Notes under the pieces: generated by a model
The model's input: the letters and a program-made list of their open reading frames with translations, nothing else
What the model was told of the DNA's origin: nothing
Database searches by the model: none
Made by a program: the position numbers and the translations under genes
In this document: positions 5,706 to 6,699 of the stretch, in pieces
Numbering within the stretch: the first letter of the stretch is position 1
Layout: every line of letters starts with the position of its first letter
From: an uncultured Porphyromonas sp.
GTDB taxonomy: Bacteria; Bacteroidota; Bacteroidia; Bacteroidales; Porphyromonadaceae
NCBI GenBank assembly: GCA_943912835.1
Contig: CALTVJ010000080.1
Location: 1 to 6,699 of the forward strand
Length of the DNA stretch: 6,699 nt
Direction of reading: 5' to 3'

Positions 5706-5780
5706 AAGTTAGGATTTCAACTATTCACACGCTCTACGCTTAACTTGCTCCGAAGTCTCCGCACGCAATGTTCCTAGCCC
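5626..5780. repeat. direct repeat, copy 2
   Basis: This is copy 2 of the repeat at 4728-4884. It contains the start of the intact 74-residue gene and the end of the second signal-peptide ORF. Relative to copy 1 it has an extra CAG codon (in frame) in the small gene and lacks five bases in the signal-peptide frame near 5741-5745. Confidence 0.92.
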
Positions 5781-5822
5781 ACCGAAGAGGAGGAATAGAT
5801 ACAGGAGATAATAGTGTAGCAC
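5721..5822 (-). pseudogene. signal-peptide ORF, copy 2, frameshifted at its end
   Basis: From a GTG at 5822, in frame with and nine bases after the stop of the 5832-6491 gene, the minus strand encodes VLHYYLLYLFLLFGGLGTLR and AETSEQ, then VKRRACE and a TAG. GLGTLRAETSEQ is identical to copy 1, while the hydrophobic part before it is different. A five-base loss after AETSEQ throws the tail out of frame, so this copy has probably lost any function. No ATG start is present. Confidence 0.45.
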
Positions 5823-5831
5823 TGCGAATAA

Positions 5832-6491
5832 TTACTTCTTTTGATACTTCTCGATGTCTCTTTGTAGATGGTCACGAAAGGCAGGGAACTCTTGGTCTGT
5901 GTACTCTAGAATGCGTTCTCTTACAATCGTGGGAATGCGATCTAAGCGTATCAGCTGCTCGTAGTCTCCAAATTGAGGGTAGTCAATCCACAGTAAAGAT
6001 AACTCCTCCTCAGAAAGAGGTGGTAGCTCATCTACTAGTGATGCCCAATTTCCTTCGTCATCTTGATAACGAAGCTTTTTCACCGAACCATCAGGGCGAA
6101 AGGCAAAGTCAATACGTCGCCTCTTTTCCGTCGTCCCTGGTTTACATTCGCTAAGGATGATTAGCCCCAAGAATAGCCTTCCATCTTGAGCATACTCATC
6201 TCTATAATCATACAGAAGATAGTCATCAAAGTTGTCTCGAAGAAAGTTTACTCCGAAGTACCCTGTGTTTGACTCAATAGCACAGTATGGCTTATCATCA
6301 TCTGCAAGGATTGTTGCAAAGTAGACCATACGCTTCTCGTGTGCCTCACGTGAAGCAAGCTCCAACAAACCCTCCTTGTTCTTCCTGCGACTATAACGAG
6401 TCTTGTTGTGAGTATCGAGATATGCAAGAGAATCGTCTATGCTCTGTAGCTCTTGATAAGGTTGATTCCAACCTCTTAATGTTAATTTCAT
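5832..6491 (-). CDS. putative immunity protein of the array head (219 aa)
   Basis: This is an intact soluble protein, the largest and least AT-rich of the chain, starting MKLTLRGWNQPYQELQSIDD at an ATG behind an AT-rich leader. It has a central strand-rich part (YFATILADDDKPYCAIE, TGYFGVNFLRDNFDDYLLYD), then RRIDFAFRPDGSVKKLRY, an acidic stretch with LPPLSEEELSLLW, and a charged helical end (VRERILEYTDQEFPAFRDHL). No signal peptide, membrane segment or named family is recognised. It is first in the minus-strand array and is followed after nine bases by the second signal-peptide ORF. By position it is another immunity-like gene whose cognate tip, if any, was lost at the junction with the insertion sequence; that is a guess. 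Confidence 0.6.
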   Translation of the reverse strand: MKLTLRGWNQPYQELQSIDDSLAYLDTHNKTRYSRRKNKEGLLELASREAHEKRMVYFATILADDDKPYCAIESNTGYFGVNFLRDNFDDYLLYDYRDEYAQDGRLFLGLIILSECKPGTTEKRRRIDFAFRPDGSVKKLRYQDDEGNWASLVDELPPLSEEELSLLWIDYPQFGDYEQLIRLDRIPTIVRERILEYTDQEFPAFRDHLQRDIEKYQKK

Positions 6492-6576
6492 TCCGTTATT
6501 TATAAAATTTATTATTGATATAAGCTGCTTATCTCTAACTTTTTCGCATCCTATTCTTCATTACAATTCATCACTT

Positions 6577-6699
6577 GAGACTGTTGCATAATACGGCACT
6601 CGCTTCGTTATTTTCGACATTGACTCCGTCCGCACTTCGTGGTCGGGCTTGGTCATTTACACAAGTAAACTCCCTGCGCCCTCAGTCTGGGTGCCTTCT
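6577..6699. mobile_element. probable terminus of an IS element, cut by the window edge
   Basis: The sequence changes character at GAGACTGTTGCA (6577-6588), which resembles the terminal inverted repeats of IS5-type elements in Porphyromonas. Beyond it lies a more GC-rich stretch with a TTTAC/GTAAA hairpin (6656-6669) and no long frame, as expected of the non-coding end of such an element. The transposase itself is outside the window, so family and orientation are uncertain. The assignment rests on memory of related ends. Confidence 0.42.

Noticed and set aside
5768..6154. plus-strand open frame of 128 codons
   Set aside because: It is antisense to the 3' part of 5832-6491 and runs into the repeat; it is best explained as a shadow.
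1..6699. CRISPR array or phage genes
   Set aside because: There are no regularly spaced short repeats and no recognisable Cas, capsid, tail or lysis proteins on either strand.

Overview
The window looks like a low-GC Bacteroidales genome, most likely Porphyromonas or a close relative. The clues are a NadD of the Bacteroidales type that starts behind an A-tract rather than a Shine-Dalgarno, a TAnnTTTG promoter box before a tRNA gene, and a right-hand end resembling IS5-type elements of Porphyromonas. This genus assignment is inference.

Layout: positions 1-133 hold no gene I can name. nadD (134-658, +) is the only housekeeping protein gene. It converges on a tRNA-Lys(UUU) gene (810-882, -) that has its own promoter and a textbook intrinsic terminator. 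From about 1062 to 6491 everything is on the minus strand, so the array is best read from right to left. The right edge (6577-6699) looks like the terminus of an insertion sequence that continues outside the window.

The minus-strand block is a chain of small proteins of about 150-220 residues. At least four of them are directly preceded by a short open frame of 47-74 residues: a decayed C-terminal tail in three cases and an intact 74-residue ORF in the fourth. These frames end within a few bases of the next start, or 55 bases from it in one case. The pairs, in coding order, are 5481-5705 with 4924-5478, 4504-4804 with 4028-4498, 3083-3289 with 2595-3083, and 2365-2568 with 1812-2309. A possible fifth remnant (3789-3998) overlaps the start of 3344-3802. 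Most of the preceding frames lack a start codon or carry stops and frameshifts, while most of the genes after them are intact. This is what an orphan toxin-tip/immunity array of a polymorphic toxin system looks like: toxin C-termini decay and immunity genes are kept. No delivery (N-terminal) toxin domain is in the window, so the toxin/immunity reading is inference from layout and family resemblance.

Two observations support cassette shuffling. First, a direct repeat of about 155 bp (4728-4884 and 5626-5780) encodes the end of a signal-peptide-like segment plus the first ~25 residues of a small ORF. Its six substitutions are almost all synonymous in those two frames, and the sequence beyond it is unrelated in the two copies. 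Second, the tails at 2365-2568 and 3083-3289 resemble each other, and so do the two downstream proteins, as if a toxin-immunity pair had been duplicated and then diverged together. The far end of the array (1062-1751) is decayed by several frameshifts and a stop.
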